Shown: positions 35,046-43,234, numbered from the stretch's first letter. The stretch is DNA of 64,000 bases from an uncultured bacterium (GCA_958349055.1 CATWBO010000006.1:9048-73047), one strand, 5' to 3'. Numbers and translations: made by a program. The notes: a model not told the origin generated them from the sequence alone.

Positions 35046-36257
35046 ATGCCGAGAATCGTGCTCCAACCGGGTCAAGACACAATCGACGGCGCACAGATAA
35101 AACCCGACCCGAGGGGTGGCTACCGCATGAAGTGGAGCATACGGCTTCCAGACGGGCTCACCTTACGGCGTGACACGCGCGGAAAGATGACAAAAGGCGA
35201 GCTGAGGGCAAAAGCCCATCGTCAAGCAGAAGAGTTGAAAGCGACCTTTGGACAGCAGAACTGCTGGCGCAGCTCCGACCTATTCGAGAATTACATCAAA
35301 TCAGAAGCGATGAAGACCATAAGGGAAAGCCCTAGAATCCGCGACACAACCCGAGAGCGATACGCTCTGTGCCTCTCGATAGCCTCAGAAACACTCGGAA
35401 AATACCCCATAGCAGACGCACTTCGCGCTGGCACTTTCGGCAATGCGTTGTCCTCGATTGCCCGCCAGCACGGAACAGCTACAGCGCGACAAGTTCGTAA
35501 GGTTGTCAACAAATGGGTCATACAGCCGCTCATTATGTCTGGAGTGCTGTCCTCCAACCCCATTGCGGGCCTATCGTTCGACCTCCCAGAGCACAAGGCG
35601 GGCAACAAGCCGGATGGTGGCAGGGGCCTCACGGAAAGCGAGTGGAGACAGGCGCTGGACTGGCTCCTCTCAGATGACTGGCGGTCAATTCTTGACGAGG
35701 ACACCCCGATACGCGGGAAATATTCGCGCCAACAACTTGCCAATGTCCGCCGCTCGATTGTCGAGATGACCGCATTGCAAGCGGCAACGGGCCTCAGAAT
35801 CGGCGAAGCGCGGGCGCTCACGTGGAATGAGGTGGGACGCGACTGCACCACCGTAGAGGTAACCAACGAGGCAAGCAAGACGCACAGAGGGCGTATCGTG
35901 CCCGTACTTGAGACCCGGGTTGTTTCGATGCTCCTGTGCAGACGCGAAGCCTGCAAAGGCCAAGGTCTTGTGTTCCCATCCCCTGCCGCAGATGACCCGT
36001 GGCACGAGTGGGACAAATCGAATTGCTCGAAGGCGGTTCGTGCGCTCTATAAAGAAATGGCAGAAGCCTGCGACATTGAACTACTCCAAACGGTTCGTTC
36101 TCACGTCTGGCGAACGACTCTGCACACAGTTGCTCGAAATAGGGGCATTCCCATCGAGCTGCGCGCTGTCCTATTTGGACATGACCCGGAAACCGCAAAA
36201 CGCTACTACACTGACACGAATGACATCAGCAGCGTTCTCAGTGCATTTGCGAGCTAG
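35046..36257 (+). CDS. int: tyrosine-type site-specific integrase
   Basis: A 403-residue integrase. An N-terminal arm-binding and SAM-like region (~residues 1-190) precedes the catalytic domain. The catalytic residues are visible in order: R in ATGLRIGEARALTW, the H-x-x-R box in SHVWRTTLH, H in LFGHDPETAK and the nucleophile Y in RYYTD. The frame extends 19 codons upstream, but the ATG at 35046 has GGGGAG just before it. It lies beside attL and transcribes into the element, the usual place for an integrase that inserts into a tRNA 3' end. Its promoter is at 34930-34959. Confidence 0.93.
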   Translation: MPRIVLQPGQDTIDGAQIKPDPRGGYRMKWSIRLPDGLTLRRDTRGKMTKGELRAKAHRQAEELKATFGQQNCWRSSDLFENYIKSEAMKTIRESPRIRDTTRERYALCLSIASETLGKYPIADALRAGTFGNALSSIARQHGTATARQVRKVVNKWVIQPLIMSGVLSSNPIAGLSFDLPEHKAGNKPDGGRGLTESEWRQALDWLLSDDWRSILDEDTPIRGKYSRQQLANVRRSIVEMTALQAATGLRIGEARALTWNEVGRDCTTVEVTNEASKTHRGRIVPVLETRVVSMLLCRREACKGQGLVFPSPAADDPWHEWDKSNCSKAVRALYKEMAEACDIELLQTVRSHVWRTTLHTVARNRGIPIELRAVLFGHDPETAKRYYTDTNDISSVLSAFAS

Positions 36258-36261
36258 GAGG

Positions 36262-36498
36262 TCATTCTCCATCCGAAAATAACTCCGAGTCGAAGAACGT
36301 TTTAAGGCTGACCTTCAAGCCGCTGGCTATGCGGTCTATGTTCTCAACCGATATGTTCCTTTTGCCCGTTTCAACTTCGGCAAAATACGTTCTAGACATC
36401 CCGATCGAAAAGGCAAACGCCTCTTGGCTTACGCCCAGTTCGCCCCTCAGCTCTTTAATCCGTAAGCCCACACGCATTTTCGCATCAAGGCGAGTCAC
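36262..36498 (-). CDS. XRE-family transcriptional regulator
   Basis: This 78-residue protein is almost entirely one Cro/CI-type HTH (RIKELRGELGVSQEAFAFSIGMSRTYFAEVETGKRNISVENIDRIASGL). The start is GTG at 36498, 5 nt after GGAGG; a GTG at 36504 overlaps the ribosome site and is less likely. It converges with the integrase (4 bp apart) and diverges from the cargo gene. It probably represses one or both element promoters, with the dyad at 36550-36569 as a candidate operator. Confidence 0.85.
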   Translation of the reverse strand: MTRLDAKMRVGLRIKELRGELGVSQEAFAFSIGMSRTYFAEVETGKRNISVENIDRIASGLKVSLKTFFDSELFSDGE

Positions 36499-36549
36499 CG
36501 GCACCTCCTTTTACGGTTAGTGCCAATGATTTGTGTTTGTCCTAAATGA

Positions 36550-36569
36550 GTCACACCTATATAAGTGAC
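36550..36569. promoter_or_regulatory. dyad between the XRE and cargo genes
   Basis: GTCACACCTATATAAGTGAC has 5-bp inverted arms (GTCAC/GTGAC) around an AT-rich centre. It lies in the 124-bp divergent region between the XRE gene and the cargo gene, where an autoregulatory operator would be expected. Confidence 0.45.
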
Positions 36570-36622
36570 AATTTGAAATATAGTAGGTTTGGTTAGTTTT
36601 CTAAATTAAGGCGGGGACAGAG

Positions 36623-37882
36623 ATGCGTACAAACATGGACAAGAACAATAGTCGAGTCATGCTCTTCGGGCGCGAGTTCTCCCGCAAACAGGTCTGCGCG
36701 GCTGGTGCAGGAATCCTCTGTGCGGCGCTTCTCATCGGCGGCGGTGGATATGCCATCACACACGCGGATTGGACGGGCAAAGCGAACGTCCCTGCGGTGT
36801 CCCAGTCAAAGGACGATGAGGAGCAGGACATGGTGCTTTCCCTTGAGGTGAAGGCTGACGGCTGGGATGCGGACACATCCACGCCCGTCATCGCGCATAT
36901 CGAGGATGCGGACGGGGAAGTAGACTTCTACACCGCCATCGCTGCGAACAAGCAGGTGACCGTGAAGGTCGGTGAGTCCGGTACCTATACCGTCACATTC
37001 ATCTCACCGGTGAACGCCGACGGCTCCATCTATAAGGTGCCATCGAAGAAGGTTACCGCCGGAAAAGCCGATAAGACAGTTGCCACAGGCGTGACTTTCG
37101 ATAAGGTGGATGCGGACAAGGTGACGAAAGATGACCTGACAGCCATTGCCAAGGACGTTGCGGAAGCCGTGAAGAAGGGCGATTCCACCCTGACCGGGGA
37201 CAAGGGTGCCGAGGTCGTGAAGAAGTTCGAGGACAACATCAAGAAGAACCCGAACGCCGATACCGATGCCGTCGAGAAAGAGACCGAGAAGGCTCAGGAG
37301 ACCGCCAAGGAGGACAAGTCTGACGCGAAGACCCCGGAGACCTCCGATAGCAAGAAAGATGATGGGAAGGCCACAGGCAGCTCCGATAATTCTGGAAACA
37401 AGAGCAATTCATCCTCCAAGAAAGACGAGGGAAAATCCGATAGCAAGCCAAGTGGCGGCAACAGCAGCAACTCTGGCTCGAACACCAATTCAGGCAGCTC
37501 ATCGAAAAAGGATGACACCCCGACGCACCAGCACAACTGGGTTGCCCAGACCAAGACCGTCCATCACGACGCGCAGTACAAGACCGTCCACCACGACGCG
37601 CAATACAAGACTGTCCACCATGACGCAGTTGTAAAGTATGTCAGCATTTGTAATAACTGTGGCGCGGATATCACTGGGAACGAAGCGGCTCATTTTAAGA
37701 ACTCGCTACTCAACGGTGGCAACTGCGGTTCTTGCCACGAAGAGTCTCGTACCGTGCAAGCGGCTTATGACGAACAGGTAAAGGTTTCCGATGCCTGCGA
37801 CGAACAGGTTCAGGTAAGTGCGGCTTGGGATGAAACCGTGACCACTGGATATAAGTGCTCTTCCTGCGGTGCCACGAAGTAA
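36623..37882 (+). CDS. membrane-anchored Lys/Ser-rich protein with CxxC motifs, element cargo
   Basis: A 419-residue protein with a basic N-terminus and one membrane helix (~residues 24-46, QVCAAGAGILCAALLIGGGGYA). A beta-type domain covers ~70-165, and a long charged Ser/Asn/Gly/Lys/Asp linker runs from ~230 to 300. The C-terminal region holds three tandem KTVHHDAQY-type repeats and three CxxC pairs (CNNC, CGSC, CSSC), which suggests zinc-ribbon or disulfide-linked folding. No sorting motif is visible. I do not recognise a function. It is the only obvious cargo of the element, follows GGGGA six bases upstream, and has its own terminator. A surface or conjugation-related role is a guess. Confidence 0.8.
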   Translation: MRTNMDKNNSRVMLFGREFSRKQVCAAGAGILCAALLIGGGGYAITHADWTGKANVPAVSQSKDDEEQDMVLSLEVKADGWDADTSTPVIAHIEDADGEVDFYTAIAANKQVTVKVGESGTYTVTFISPVNADGSIYKVPSKKVTAGKADKTVATGVTFDKVDADKVTKDDLTAIAKDVAEAVKKGDSTLTGDKGAEVVKKFEDNIKKNPNADTDAVEKETEKAQETAKEDKSDAKTPETSDSKKDDGKATGSSDNSGNKSNSSSKKDEGKSDSKPSGGNSSNSGSNTNSGSSSKKDDTPTHQHNWVAQTKTVHHDAQYKTVHHDAQYKTVHHDAVVKYVSICNNCGADITGNEAAHFKNSLLNGGNCGSCHEESRTVQAAYDEQVKVSDACDEQVQVSAAWDETVTTGYKCSSCGATK

Positions 37883-37918
37883 CTTGAAAGAGCAAGGCAA
37901 TCGTCTATTTCAGGCAAG

Positions 37919-37950
37919 GAAAGCCCCGACCAAATGGCCGGGGCTTTTTC
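37919..37950 (+). terminator. terminator after the cargo gene
   Basis: AAAGCCCCG pairs with CGGGGCTTT around a short loop and is followed by TTC. It lies about 37 bp after the cargo stop codon. Confidence 0.88.
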
Positions 37951-38120
37951 TAATGCGCCTTGTTCAGGTCTTTCGGTGGTTCCGACCCGTTCCGTTTCGA
38001 TAGCTCTGCGGTCGCACTCTTCATATCACCGATTTCGGAACCGAAGAAATCCAGCTCCTCAAGCCCAAGCGAATGGGCGGGAATCGGAACGATGATGCCG
38101 CCAGCTCCCCCTTGCCCACT

Positions 38121-38519
38121 TCACTCATTCTCGATGCTATCGAAACCCTCGATTTGCAGATGGATGCCGTTTCGGTCGGCTTCCATACGGAGCGCCGTCA
38201 GCGCTTCCATGATTTCGGAGAACGCCGAGACCTCTTTCTCCAAAACCGCCTTGGCTTCATCTTGGTTGAATGCCCTCGCGCCGTTGGAGTTCAGGATTCT
38301 CATGAACTGATTCAGGTTCGTCCCCTGCTTCGCGAGTTCATACGCGGCCTTTTTCAAAGGCTCGGTATCGATGACCCTGATTGTCGCATCGTCAGAATTG
38401 GCAAGGAGCGTGCGAGCATATTCCGAAACCGTCATGCCGTTTTTGGCGGCTTTTCGCTTGAGGGTTTCCTTCTCGCGCTCGGTCATCCGCACCTCGACGC
38501 GCGCCGCTTTTCTCCGCAT
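38121..38519 (-). CDS. mobC: MobC-like mobilisation accessory protein
   Basis: This 132-residue protein starts with a basic ribbon-helix-helix domain (RVEVRMTEREKETLKRKAAKNGMTVSEYARTLL) and continues with the MobC-type helix (LAKQGTNLNQFMRILN). MobC proteins bind oriT and help the relaxase open DNA for nicking. The frame runs open another 190 codons upstream, but that translation crosses hairpin DNA and has no protein character; I start at the ATG at 38519. The usual partner MobA relaxase is absent, so a relaxase must come from another element. Confidence 0.85.
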   Translation of the reverse strand: MRRKAARVEVRMTEREKETLKRKAAKNGMTVSEYARTLLANSDDATIRVIDTEPLKKAAYELAKQGTNLNQFMRILNSNGARAFNQDEAKAVLEKEVSAFSEIMEALTALRMEADRNGIHLQIEGFDSIENE

Positions 38520-38853
38520 GTCGATTTCGGCACCTCTCGTTTCCCAAAAACTATCCGTTTGCAGATAGCGCCGCCGCGTTTGCAAACGGCGCAAAATCGG
38601 TCGGCAGGATTGCCGACCGTCGAAAACCGGCAATCCGAAATTGCCGGTTTTCCAAAGCGCAAGCGCCCTCCCGTCAAGGCCGCTAAGGCCGCTCGGGAGC
38701 AAGATGGAAGTGAGGGGAAAGTCCACAACAGTGGAGTTTGTCCGTACACTTCCCAAATCTTGCAACTCGGAGAGCGGCCTTGGCCGGTGAGCGCTTGCGC
38801 GAGAGTCCTCTTTCTGCGGTGCCGCCGCCGCAGAAAGAGGACGGACAGCCCGG
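38520..38853. other. hairpin-rich candidate oriT
   Basis: This 334-bp gap holds at least five inverted repeats: 38598-38619 (CGGTCGGCA arms), 38623-38651 (AAAACCGGCAAT arms, perfect 12 bp), 38668-38699 (CTCCCG arms), 38722-38735 (TCCAC arms) and 38805-38842 (GTCCTCTTTCTGCGG arms, perfect 15 bp). It lies directly upstream of mobC, the usual place for oriT. A rolling-circle or single-strand origin would look similar. Confidence 0.55.
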
Positions 38854-39186
38854 TTAGGCGAACGCGCAGTAGACGTAGCCGCCCTTTCGGTCGTACTCCC
38901 AATCGCCGGGAAGCTCGTTGCCGTCGGAATCGACCTCAACCCACCAGCCGTCCTCCGGGTCTCCCATGACGCGCCAGCGGCGCTTGCCGAGCTGCGACAC
39001 GAGTTCATCGCCGTCAGGCTCGACGAGCGCGGAATCGCCCACATCACCGACGCGCTCAACCGACAGCACCCACGCTTTGCCCTCAGCATCCGAAATTCGG
39101 TTGAAGAAGGCGGCCAGCTCGAAATCTGCGACCTCGGTACGCTCGCATTCGCCGGACTTTCGCAGCACGTTTATATTCCACTTCAT
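38854..39186 (-). CDS. hypothetical element protein, 110 residues
   Basis: A small acidic protein with several tryptophans (WVLSVERVGDVGDSALVEPDGDEL; then WRVMGDPEDGWWVEV). It has no membrane helix or recognised motif. The ATG at 39186 lies 5 bp after the stop of the replication-type gene, and AAGGGG sits about 9 nt upstream, so it is translated from the same transcript. An upstream TTG is less likely. Function unknown. Confidence 0.65.
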   Translation of the reverse strand: MKWNINVLRKSGECERTEVADFELAAFFNRISDAEGKAWVLSVERVGDVGDSALVEPDGDELVSQLGKRRWRVMGDPEDGWWVEVDSDGNELPGDWEYDRKGGYVYCAFA

Positions 39187-39191
39187 TGCTA

Positions 39192-40124
39192 TCAACCCCT
39201 TTGATCAGATGATGCCATACGACATAGTCCCGGAATCAATTCAGCCGCCAGCTCCTCCGCTTCATCCCGGCTCAACCCCTTACTCCCGGGGACAAGACGC
39301 GTGTCCTGCGGAGTCACGGCAACAACCCACATCCCGGCTTCTTTATCATTTCCGCCTATCTGCATCATCTTTGGATGCCTGTACGAGCCATCGTTCATAT
39401 CCACGCCAGAGGCAGCCCTTTTCTCTGGATAGTTCCCTTCGTTTGCATTCCAAAATCGAAGCTTGGCCCTCCAGTCGGCTATTGGCCTACCTCCCTTGTC
39501 AAGCCAGCCACGGGCTTCGTAGTAATCAAAGAACTTATCCGGAGATACCACCAACCCGCATGCCTCACAATACGCCGAAACCTCACGACGGGTCGGATAG
39601 AGCCGAAGACGATCCGCTCGCGTTTCGGCACTCCCTTCAATACACGGCCCCGCTTCAGACGCAGCCCCAAAGCCATCGAACCTAGAACTAGATATTTTTA
39701 TATCTTTATCTATCTCTATAGGTGTGCAGCGATTGATTGATGACGACGCGGAGACTGAACGGTGATTGACATCATCACCGCAGGTAAGGATATTTTTTTC
39801 TCCAGAATTTCTGGGAACAATCTCTTGAAGACCGTCCGAAGGGTTTGCCAAGGCCTTCGACACTTCATCAGACTTCGTCCCCTGATTTCTCAGCAACTGC
39901 TCAATAGCCTTGTTCCGCCTGAAGTCGAGGCTGGACCTCAGCGCATTAAACGCAATCATGGCCTCTCTAGGAAGCTCAGGCTCAATTCCATCCAAAATGT
40001 AATCAACGATTGCGGCCGCAAGCTTGCACTGCTGCGCTTTGGGAAGGTCCTTTTTTGCGCCATCACGCCATTCACGTTCGAATTTGACATATTTAGGCCG
40101 TGGCAAGTTTTCCGAATCGGTCAT
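39192..40124 (-). CDS. replication-type protein with DUF6291-like N-terminus
   Basis: This 310-residue protein has an N-terminal DUF6291-like segment (CKLAAAIVDYILDGIEPELP, then MIAFNALRSSLDFRRNKAIE). A Ser-rich middle covers ~95-160. The C-terminal region (EVSAYCEACGLVVSPDKFFDYYEARGW, then IADWRAKLRFWNA) is like that of phage and element replication-initiation proteins of the DnaD/O-protein type. Phage-like elements use such proteins to load helicase. It follows the excisionase-type gene after a 3-bp gap. The assignment rests on pattern and position. Confidence 0.65.
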   Translation of the reverse strand: MTDSENLPRPKYVKFEREWRDGAKKDLPKAQQCKLAAAIVDYILDGIEPELPREAMIAFNALRSSLDFRRNKAIEQLLRNQGTKSDEVSKALANPSDGLQEIVPRNSGEKNILTCGDDVNHRSVSASSSINRCTPIEIDKDIKISSSRFDGFGAASEAGPCIEGSAETRADRLRLYPTRREVSAYCEACGLVVSPDKFFDYYEARGWLDKGGRPIADWRAKLRFWNANEGNYPEKRAASGVDMNDGSYRHPKMMQIGGNDKEAGMWVVAVTPQDTRLVPGSKGLSRDEAEELAAELIPGLCRMASSDQRG

Positions 40125-40127
40125 TGG

Positions 40128-40364
40128 CTACTCACCCCCACTGCAACGATGACGCGAGCGCAGCCAAGACTCCAAGTCCTCATACAGATATAGAACCGGC
40201 GAACGCGGTGAATCGCTAAGGTGAATATAGGCAGGTCCCTTACCGGCGCAACGCCAGTTGGCAAGGGTCTTTGGCCCGACTCCCAGCATTCGAGCGGCAT
40301 CCTCACTCGAAAACGCCATTGGTCGAATCATTGAATTCGGGGCGCAGTGGTCTTTGTGCTTCAT
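40128..40364 (-). CDS. excisionase-type MerR-like HTH protein
   Basis: This 78-residue protein contains a single winged-helix HTH_17 unit (MAFSSEDAARMLGVGPKTLANWRCAGKGPAYIHLSDSPRSPVLYLYEDLESWL). This is the form of recombination directionality factors on integrative elements. I start at the ATG at 40364, which has GGAGGG five bases upstream; the earlier ATG at 40376 overlaps that ribosome site. It is the first gene of the minus-strand element operon. It may direct excision or act as an activator. Confidence 0.75.
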   Translation of the reverse strand: MKHKDHCAPNSMIRPMAFSSEDAARMLGVGPKTLANWRCAGKGPAYIHLSDSPRSPVLYLYEDLESWLRSRHRCSGGE

Positions 40365-40863
40365 TGGACCCTCCATGAGCTTAATAACGGAGAGCCGGCA
40401 TGAAAAAACGACACAGAGACAGGCACCCTACCCGTTCTCTGCCGTCGCTCCGTGCCTCTACCTGGACCGGCACATCCCGTGAACGACTTTTCCGACCGTC
40501 GCTGCCTTTCGCTCACATAATAGGATGCTGGAAGCTGTTTGCCCCATCTGTAGTGTGGGTTCGCTCGCCTCGAAGCAACGGTTACCAAGCCGCCGTCTTC
40601 TCTCGGGGTGGTATGCCTAGCGGTGACTTTTCGCCAATAGCTCATCTTATGCGCATATCACGACGTTCGCGCAGCCCTGCGAGCACTCATTTACTTTCAC
40701 GGCTCCGTATGCAATTGGCCTTATTCTACCCAAGGTTTCCCGCAGCACCCAAACCGACGAACAACCTGCACATTTTTGAAAAGCGGGACAATAGTAGGGA
40801 CACTCGGTCAAAAGTAGCTCTCAATATAAAAAAATACCTGCGTTTCCGCAGGTATTTAAGATG
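40365..40863. other. right end of the element, no clear gene
   Basis: This ~500-bp stretch holds the promoter side of the element operon. A 94-codon minus-strand frame (40361-40645) has no protein-like character or ribosome site and I leave it out. GGGACAATAGTAGGGACACT at 40785-40804 is an exact copy of 35008-35027 near the other end and is a candidate integrase arm site. Confidence 0.5.
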
Positions 40864-40904
40864 CTTGGTCGCGGGGGCAGGATTTGAACCTACGACCTCC
40901 GGGT
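40864..40904 (-). repeat. attR: 41-bp core inside tRNA-fMet
   Basis: Identical to 34857-34897. It forms the 3' part of the intact tRNA, so integration restores the gene. Confidence 0.92.
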
Positions 40905-40942
40905 TATGAGCCCGGCGAGCTACCAGACTGCTCCACCCCGCA
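40866..40942 (-). tRNA. initiator tRNA-fMet (anticodon CAT)
   Basis: The 77-nt cloverleaf folds with CAT in a CTCATAA loop. Three consecutive G-C pairs (GGG/CCC) close the anticodon stem and GGTGGAGCAG begins the D-region, both initiator features. Positions 1 and 72 are U and G rather than a Watson-Crick pair, as expected for an initiator. CCA is encoded. The element is integrated in its 3' end. Confidence 0.95.
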
Positions 40943-41095
40943 ATGTCTGGGCGCCTCATGTGCGCAAGAAAGAATATTACGTGGGAGTTCGGTAAACGGC
41001 AAGGAAAATCTCGTAGAGCATAATTCCTTCATATTTAAACCCCTCAGCCCCTATCACCGTAAACGAATCGCAGCCGAGCGCCGTCGACGGCACGT

Positions 41096-41103
41096 ATACA
41101 ATG
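41096..41103 (+). promoter_or_regulatory. -10 element of coaX
   Basis: TATACAAT lies 36 bp before the coaX start. A convincing -35 is not visible. Confidence 0.45.
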
Positions 41104-41138
41104 GTGCGCGTCCTTTTATGCCGACACCGGGAGTAGAC

Positions 41139-41912
41139 ATGCTGCTCGCTATCGATATGGGAAACACGCAGACGGCCATGGGTCTGTTTGACGGAGACGA
41201 GCTGGTGCAGTCGTGGCGCATGCCCACCGACCGCTCCTATACCGCCGACGAGATCCATGTGCGCCTGATGGGTTTCTTTAAGATGTACGGCCTCTCGCTC
41301 GACGCGGTCGACGCGATCGCCTTTGCGGGCGTGGTGCCGCAGCTCTCGCGCGAATGGCACGCCGTGGCCGACCGCATCGCGGCGGACGCCATCGTCATTG
41401 GGCCGCAGACGGCCGCCGTGACCAAGCTGCGCGCGGCGCGCCCCCAGGCCGTAGGTGCCGATCGCATCGCCAACGCCGTTGCGGCCGAGACCTTCTACGG
41501 CGCGCCGGCAATCGTGGTGGACTTTGGCACCGCGACCAATATCGACGTCATCGATGAGGACGGTTATTACATTGGTGGGGCGATCGCGCCGGGCATCCGC
41601 ATCTCCATGGACGCGCTTGCCGCCCGAGCCGCCAAGCTCGCCAGCGTGCCGCTCGAGGCGCCCGAGCACGCCATCGGTCGCGACACCGAAGAGTGCATCA
41701 AGGTCGGCGCCGTGATGGGCGCCGCCGCCATGGCCGAGGGCCTGGTCACGCGCATGAAGCGCGAGCTGGGCCGCGAGGATGCCACCGTTATCGCCACGGG
41801 CGGTCTCGCCGGCATTGTCGCCGATTCGACCGATGCCTTCGACGTGGTCGACGGGCAACTCACCATCAAGGGCATCTGCGAAATCTACCGCCGCATGCAG
41901 GAGCTGGGGTAG
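41139..41912 (+). CDS. coaX: type III pantothenate kinase
   Basis: A 257-residue ASKHA-fold kinase that phosphorylates pantothenate in the first step of coenzyme A synthesis. The N-terminal phosphate loop DMGNTQTAMGLF, the central VDFGTATNIDV, the GGAIAPGI motif and the second ATP-binding VIATGGLAG are all present. The frame is open 85 codons upstream through the tRNA, which is not coding; the ATG at 41139 follows GGGAG. A -10 box is at 41096-41103, and a palindrome with a T-run ends transcription. Confidence 0.93.
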   Translation: MLLAIDMGNTQTAMGLFDGDELVQSWRMPTDRSYTADEIHVRLMGFFKMYGLSLDAVDAIAFAGVVPQLSREWHAVADRIAADAIVIGPQTAAVTKLRAARPQAVGADRIANAVAAETFYGAPAIVVDFGTATNIDVIDEDGYYIGGAIAPGIRISMDALAARAAKLASVPLEAPEHAIGRDTEECIKVGAVMGAAAMAEGLVTRMKRELGREDATVIATGGLAGIVADSTDAFDVVDGQLTIKGICEIYRRMQELG

Positions 41913-41960
41913 AACGGGCGCCAAGTCGTGCGCGCCAGCTCGCAGCGACCAGCCGCCAAT

Positions 41961-42003
41961 CCTATTCCTCAAAATCGAAAATTTTTCAGTTTTGAGGAAT
42001 AGG
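41961..42003. repeat. CTATTCCTCAAAA palindrome 1
   Basis: CCTATTCCTCAAAA (41961-41974) and its exact inverse (41990-42003) flank a 15-bp AT-rich loop. ATTTTTTGC follows on the plus strand, so it can also end coaX transcription. It is one of three copies around the ATPase gene. Confidence 0.8.
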
Positions 42004-42011
42004 ATTTTTTG

Positions 42012-43208
42012 CTAAGCCTCGCCGCACAACCACCTCGCCAGGTCCACGATCTGCACCCCATCGCGATCCGTGGCCTCGTGATGCGTGCGGGCAAGAATCA
42101 TCTTGGGATACGCATCGCCAATGCTCAGCAGTGGCGAAATCTCGCGTTCAAACGTCTTATCCGAGCTGATGTCGTCGCTCACCTGAATGTAGAGCTTCTC
42201 GCTTCGCTTGATTGCTATAAAGTCTATTTCCTTTTTATAGAGCACACCGACGTATACCTCGTATCCGCGGCGCAGCAGCTCGATGGCCACCATGTTCTCG
42301 TATACGCGTCCCCAATCCATATCACGTGTACCAAGCAGTGCGTATTTGAACGCGTGGTCTGCCAGGTAATACTTCTCGCCGCTCTTAAGGTATTTTTTGC
42401 CGCGAATGTCGTACCGACGAACTTTATAGAAGGCAAACGCATCGCACAGGTACCCCATGTACGTGCCGACCGTCTTGTTCGTAATCTTTAGCCCATCCGC
42501 ATTCAAAACATCTGTAATGTTGCGTGCCGACGTTATGTTGGAGACGTTGTCCATCATGTAATCGGCAATGCGCAGCAGTGCCGATTCGTTTCTCACGTTA
42601 TGCCGCTGCACGATATCCCTCACGATGAGCGTTTTGAAGACATTGGAGAGATATTGGTAGCGCTGCTCCTGCAGTGGATAAGGGTAAGAGCCGGACATAC
42701 CGCCGGTTCTCGCGTACTCATCGAAGTCGCGATCGACCTCGCCCTCGTCACTATAGAAGCGATACTCCTCAAACGAGAATGGGAAAACCTCGATCTCGAA
42801 CGTGCGCCCCGTAAAGAGCGTCGACAGATCGCTCGACAGCAAAAAGGCGTTCGATCCGGTGATGAAGATGTCGTACTGCTCGGATGCATGGAGGCTGTTG
42901 ATCGCGCGTTCAAAGCCGTCGCACATCTGAACCTCGTCGATAAGCAGGAAGTTTTGCTTATCGGACACTCGATGCTCTTTCACATAGGCGAGCAGGGCAT
43001 GATATTCGAGCAGGCCCTCGAACTCGTCGAGGTTGTAATTGATATGGATGACATTCGAATTGGACAGATTTGCCTCCACGTAATCGCGGAGGGCCTCGAG
43101 CAATTTTGACTTACCGCTACGGCGAATGCCCGTTATGACCTTGATGTCCGGTACGCCAATAAGGCTCGTCAACGTGTCCATATATGACGTTCTATTGATG
43201 AGTTTCAT
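42012..43208 (-). CDS. AAA_14 ATPase with DUF4143 domain (second copy)
   Basis: This 398-residue protein is related to the 15.2-16.4 kb ATPase. Walker A is GIRRSGKSK, Walker B FLLIDEVQM, followed by IFITGSNAFLL and a middle GGMSGSYPYP. A C-terminal nuclease-like core ends YKKEIDFIAIKRSEKLYIQVS (D...Q rather than E-x-K), so the second acidic-lysine motif is degenerate compared with the first copy. GGGAGG precedes the ATG. The gene is wrapped by one palindrome on the 3' side and two identical ones on the 5' side. Function is not established for this family. Confidence 0.88.
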   Translation of the reverse strand: MKLINRTSYMDTLTSLIGVPDIKVITGIRRSGKSKLLEALRDYVEANLSNSNVIHINYNLDEFEGLLEYHALLAYVKEHRVSDKQNFLLIDEVQMCDGFERAINSLHASEQYDIFITGSNAFLLSSDLSTLFTGRTFEIEVFPFSFEEYRFYSDEGEVDRDFDEYARTGGMSGSYPYPLQEQRYQYLSNVFKTLIVRDIVQRHNVRNESALLRIADYMMDNVSNITSARNITDVLNADGLKITNKTVGTYMGYLCDAFAFYKVRRYDIRGKKYLKSGEKYYLADHAFKYALLGTRDMDWGRVYENMVAIELLRRGYEVYVGVLYKKEIDFIAIKRSEKLYIQVSDDISSDKTFEREISPLLSIGDAYPKMILARTHHEATDRDGVQIVDLARWLCGEA

Positions 43209-43234
43209 TGGTGCCTCCCTGCGGTCTTCTATCG

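Larger units (their letters stand above)
34857..40904. mobile_element. 6-kb integrative mobilisable element in tRNA-fMet
   Basis: Identical 41-bp sequences at 34857-34897 and 40864-40904 bound the element. The right copy is the 3' part of the intact initiator tRNA gene; the left copy is the displaced tRNA 3' end. Inside are a tyrosine integrase next to attL, an XRE regulator, a membrane-anchored cargo protein, MobC, a hairpin-rich candidate oriT, a small hypothetical gene, a DUF6291-like replication-type protein and an excisionase-type HTH. The interior has lower GC than the chromosome around it. No relaxase or type IV secretion gene is visible, so transfer would need help in trans. Excision looks feasible because both att sites are intact. 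Confidence 0.9.

Noticed and set aside
38520..39089. Long N-terminal extension of MobC
   Set aside because: It crosses dense hairpins and the 110-residue gene in another frame, and has no protein character.
34898..40863. Relaxase gene in the element
   Set aside because: Both strands were read for a relaxase with Tyr or HUH motifs. The frames over 38.1-39.0 kb are antisense or hairpin DNA, and none qualifies.
40400..40909. 169-codon plus-strand frame ending AGAGFEPTTSGL
   Set aside because: That ending is the well-known false translation of antisense tRNA sequence. The frame runs into the tRNA-fMet gene.
40884..41138. Upstream extension of coaX
   Set aside because: It starts inside the tRNA gene. 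The ASKHA fold begins at the ATG at 41139.
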